DNA of 64,000 nucleotides from Tuctoria greenei. Taxonomy: Eukaryota; Streptophyta; Magnoliopsida; Poales; Poaceae. The notes under the pieces were generated by a model. It ran no database searches. It saw only the letters and a program-made list of their open reading frames with translations, and had not been told where the DNA came from. The position numbers were made by a program, and so were the translations under genes. How positions within the stretch are numbered: the stretch's first letter is position 1; every line of letters starts with the position of its first letter. The stretch spans positions 95,894,732 through 95,958,731 of the forward strand of contig JAYESD010000004.1 of the NCBI GenBank assembly GCA_036927565.1, in the 5' to 3' direction. Shown piece by piece: positions 58,746-64,000 of the stretch.

Positions 58746-59599
58746 CTTTTCTCCATCATTAATTTATTTCAGCAGCTTAAACATTGCATTATCTCACTTT
58801 TGAGCCATTAGAATCTCCTCTATAATTGTAGGTACAAGAGCAAGATTATGCAATGCTATTGTCTGTGTTCGGACTATAGAATAGTACCAATTGCACTGTT
58901 CGTTTGTCCTTGAGGTGACCTAACTATGAACATAATAGATTTATAATGGTTTGGGCAAAGTGTCCTACATCCAGTTCGTGTGTCTTGTTCTTCTTTGTTG
59001 AAAATGGGGAAGTTCTCTTACAAGGGAGTCGTCCTCCTGAGCGAGGTGGACTATCAATTCCTTTTATAAGCCTCCCAGCCAATACTCTTCACTTTCTTGT
59101 TCCTGCTCCTCAGCCCCTCATAAAGAGGACAATACTTACAAGGGTGACTACCCGCCCACATGCTAGACGGGGTTCTTAATGACGCAGCCAAGCGGAGAGA
59201 TCGCTGTTCATCGTGCCCCTGTCTTGTCATCGGGGAGGACCATACATGGGCGCTCGTGCACTTCCACACTGTGCACACACTCGTCGCTGCTTCAGATGTG
59301 ATGTGACATCTAGATGAGCAAATGGACTCTATAGAATGCGTCGCGGGAGCACTCGAGTGCTCTTAACTTGATCGTGATGGTGCCCACTTCGCATTGATCT
59401 CGGGCCCGTCGCTGATGGAATTTGGGCTCGGGCCTCCCGAGCCCCATCCACTGTTTGGCTCCCAAGAGGGGACACCCATTATGACCTCCATGTGGAGCCC
59501 ACACTTTGATTGGGACATGGGAGTATGCACCCGCATGTCACGAATGCTTCATACTGTCAAGTAGATGGTTCGATAACCCCGTCACTTGTGCTTGAAAGA
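58746..59599. other. Degraded sequence without recognisable gene
   Basis: May include LTR remains (GCTCGGGCCTCCCGAGCCCC inverted repeat at about 59427-59446). No coding frame is supported. Confidence 0.4.
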
Positions 59600-60583
59600 G
59601 TTGGTTCTTTGTTCATATGCAGGTGTTGCTTGTGGTCAAGACATAGATGGAGATGTTGATTCATTGAACTAGTCTTAGAACGAAGATGAGGTTCAACAAC
59701 CATGTTCGAGAGGAATGTGGTTAAGAACAATGCATATGATTGTATCATGGACATTTTGGAAAGTGTGTGCACGTGTGCAAGGGATGCATGGATGTTGCAA
59801 CATTGTTCCAATGCATGGATAAGAGCTATGGATGTGAAGATATGGACAAGAAGGTCCAACCGACTAGATTATGCGCTCATACTGTGGCTGAGGCAGTTAT
59901 GGTTCGTTTATTGAAAGTTTTGAGTTTGTTTTTGTTAGGTTTTAAGATGGGCACGAATTTGAGATTTTTTAGGAATGTGTGGGAAGTTCCTAAGGTATAT
60001 GGAAGTCTTAATATTGCTTATATATGCGTATGAAAGAGTCTTGAGCAGTTATGAAAGTTTTGGTTGAATCCAAGTAGGAGTAGGAAGTACTAGTTGGATT
60101 GTAGTTGCCTTAGTGTTAGTTATATAAGCATAGGGGGCCAAGACTCGTGGAGAGCATGACTTTCGTTTGTTTATCTTAAATTTCATTAATCATAGTTTTA
60201 GAGGAGATTTGTGCCTTGTTCGACAAACTTGTTTTTGGCAAGTTTTTCTCGGCGAGTTTCTGCGTAGCATGATGTTGCTTCATTGTTTTAATCATAACTT
60301 GTGTTTTACAAATCCATTTGACGTGATTCATTTTGTGTTGTATTCACAACTCAATTATCTACCATTTATAAAAATATCACAGTCATTGGTTTAGTGAATT
60401 TTCATCTACACAAGTTTTTTTGCAACATAGCTGATCTGTTTTTTCACTCAAGTAGAACAGATTGACCTTTTCTCAATCTTTTGATCATAACATGAGTTCT
60501 GCTCATTGTTTTCACATGATTCTTGTTGCATTAGTTCCGTTACTTTATTCCCTACAATTTATATTTGTTTTGTCATGGTTGAA
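59600..60583 (+). repeat. Old LTR fragment related to Sire-B, opposite orientation
   Basis: Its plus strand matches the minus strand of the Sire-B LTR, with many differences. CAGGTGTTGCTTG near 59621 pairs with the region around 48800. TTTAGGAATGTG near 59969 and CCTAAGGTATATGGAAGTCTTAA near 59991 pair with about 48390-48445. Further parts near 60200-60400 pair with about 48000-48200. It is cut at 60584 by Sire-C; TTGAA (60579-60583) would be the Sire-C target duplication. Confidence 0.75.
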
Positions 60584-62001
60584 TGAATGTGTCCTAGAGG
60601 AGGGTGAATAGGCTTTTGAAACTTTTCCCTAAAACACTTAGCAAATCTGTCAAATACAAGAGGGCCGGACTAGTCCGATGTTGGGTACATACTAATCCGG
60701 TGTTAGCGAAACACCTACAAAATCTTAAGTTATTTTGTATTTTCTCGAAGTAGTAATGCAACAGAATATGTTAATCTACTTTAATATGATTAGCAAGTGT
60801 ATATGATAACGAAATTACACGAAGATCACAAATTTAACGTAGAATAGGAGAATAATCAACTTGTGCCCTAACTAGTTTAGGATATTATAGAAATGACAAG
60901 AAACACAAGACACAACGATTTTTATCTAGGTTCAATCCCACACAAGGGATCGACGTCCTCGTTGAGGAGCTCACAAAGAGTTGAGTCTCAACCAACCATT
61001 CAAGTCAGCATGAAGGCCGTCTTGATCTCCACTATCAAATGGGGAAATCACCAAGTTTATGGCGCTACCTCACAAATTGAGGGATCCCACAAGTTTACAG
61101 AGAAAGAACTTGATCAAGCACACTAAAAATAGGTACAAGAATCAACAAGAGTGTGAGAGAGATCAAACCCAAGAGCTCAAGATTGCGTAGAATGTCGCTC
61201 TCCCTTTCCAGGTTCTCAAATCCCCGAATTTTCAATTTTTAGGGACTTAGAAGTGTGGAGAGGAGTGTTTTTGTGCACTTGGAAGCTGTTGCGGCGCTAG
61301 GGTTCTCAGTTGGTAGTTATGGGGTCGTAGATCTCTTATTTATAAATGTTTTAAAAAGTTACCGTTTGAAACCCCACGCCTAGACTAGTCCATTATAAAA
61401 CGTCAGATTAGTCCGATTTGTTGAATGAGATCTACGTGAAGTTGTGCAGCACAGTAGGAAACCCTATGTTTTGTGACTGTGCCAGACTAGTTCGCATAGG
61501 GCCGAACTAGACCAATTTGTGTCTAGAGAGAAATCGGACTAGTCTGACCAATATCAGACTAGTTCGGTGCTTGAGAAACATGAAGCAAAAAGCACTAGCC
61601 CACACATGGAGGACTTGTCCATTTATACACTAGAGAGATATCAGACTAGTACGGCTAATATCGAACTAGTCCGTTTGCGACTCAGAGAGAAATCGGACTA
61701 GTCCAACCATTACCAGACTAGTCAGTTTGGTTGTGACTTGTGAGTTGTTTTAAGTCTAAACCTCACTGCAACTATTTGAGCTCTTGGGGTGTGTTTCTTA
61801 CACACACTTCTAACATTTTTGTCTACTCCTTTTGTCTTCTCATCACTTGTGGTCTTTCCTTCTTGATTCTCATTTTTTGCCTTCTTGCTTCTTTATTTCC
61901 ATTCTCCAAAACCTGCTCCCACTCAATAAATTTCATTAGGATCTCACTTATTTTTCACCAATCATCCAAAACCCACTACGGTGTGCCTAGATGCACTTTC
62001 A
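60584..62001 (-). repeat. Sire-C 3' LTR
   Basis: About 1.42 kb. GGACTAGTCC-type palindromes occur mainly at 60660-60710 and 61380-61730, many decayed. Confidence 0.88.
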
Positions 62002-62017
62002 ATCTCCCCCTTTTTGG
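62002..62017 (-). promoter_or_regulatory. Polypurine tract of Sire-C
   Basis: The minus strand reads CAAAAAGGGGGAGAT directly before the LTR. Confidence 0.75.
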
Positions 62018-62389
62018 TGATAGATGACAACCATTTTGAGATTACACATATATGAATAAAACTTTGATTTTCATAGAGTGTTCACATATGAGAATAAAAG
62101 ATTATGAACATGAATCACTTCTCATATATGCATTCTTTATGGTTGGGGTGCCTAATAATGTGTGTGTGAGGAAAAATTGTGATGAGCAATGTGATAAGCA
62201 TTAATATGCAATAATGAATGAGGCATGATAATGAGAATCACACACATGAACATTAAAGTGCAAGATCACAATAGTCTCGAATCAAAAAAAAATATTACAT
62301 GTCCTTGATAAAATAAACCTAGTGAGACTACTACTCTCAATCTCTCCCCCTTTGGCATCAAGACACCAAAAAGGGAAAAATAAGGGAAA
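62018..62389 (-). other. Non-coding spacer of Sire-C between the extra ORF and the 3' LTR
   Basis: A/T-rich, with a second purine tract at 62339-62353 followed by the GATGCCAAAG-type sequence also present in Sire-A. No gene is seen. Confidence 0.6.

Positions 62390-64000
<1,611 letters not shown>

Overview
The window is plant nuclear DNA, almost certainly from a grass. The evidence is three En/Spm-type CACTA transposons with TNP2-like and TNPA-like gene pairs, Sirevirus-type Ty1/copia elements with aORFs and palindrome-rich LTRs, a gypsy-derived element whose LTRs run TGTAACAC...GTGTGACA, and initiator-Met tRNA primer binding sites on every complete LTR element. No intact host gene is visible. 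The only recognisable host-derived gene is a broken copy of RIT1 (initiator tRNA-Met A64 ribosyl-phosphate transferase). I cannot name the species.

Layout. 1-8154 is CACTA-1 (+ strand), inserted in the internal part of a Ty3/gypsy element whose 3' end and LTR are 8155-10542. At 10541 a CACTA-type terminus begins with no convincing partner, followed by the RIT1 pseudogene (10791-12068). From 12349 to 55176 there is one large-LTR, small-interior gypsy derivative (LARD, - strand, TSD CTTTT). About 36 kb of later insertions expand its roughly 7.1 kb. Its left LTR holds CACTA-2 (12890-21625, - strand, TSD TCC) and CACTA-3 (22017-42060, + strand). CACTA-3 is itself split by Sirevirus copia Sire-A (29328-41012, - strand, TSD GAAAG). 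Its right LTR holds Sirevirus copia Sire-B (47669-54612, - strand, TSD TACTG). Because both LARD LTRs are present, each supplies the empty site for insertions in the other.

55177-60583 is older degraded sequence: a gypsy integrase relic (58130-58745), a GGCCCGGC-rich patch (57540-57770) and an old, oppositely oriented LTR fragment related to Sire-B (about 59600-60583). 60584-64000 is the 3' end of a third Sirevirus, Sire-C (- strand), which runs off the window. Its extra ORF contains a 35-residue poly-aspartate tract encoded by a (CAT)36 microsatellite.

How the parts work together. Each CACTA element has the same plan: subterminal inverted-motif array, GC-rich block at the transposase 5' side, TNP2-like gene, TNPA-like gene, low-complexity last intron, short last exon starting GGATC, and a second subterminal array. 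All three transposase genes are broken by stops and frameshifts. Sire-A carries gag, protease, integrase, RT and RNase H (all damaged) plus a nearly open extra ORF. Sire-B has lost protease, integrase and most of RT, leaving a gag-to-RNase H fusion frame interrupted by one stop, yet its LTRs are about 99% identical. It therefore looks like a recently mobilised non-autonomous element. The order of events, from LTR divergence and nesting, is LARD first, CACTA-2 and CACTA-3 into it, Sire-A into CACTA-3, and Sire-B most recently.
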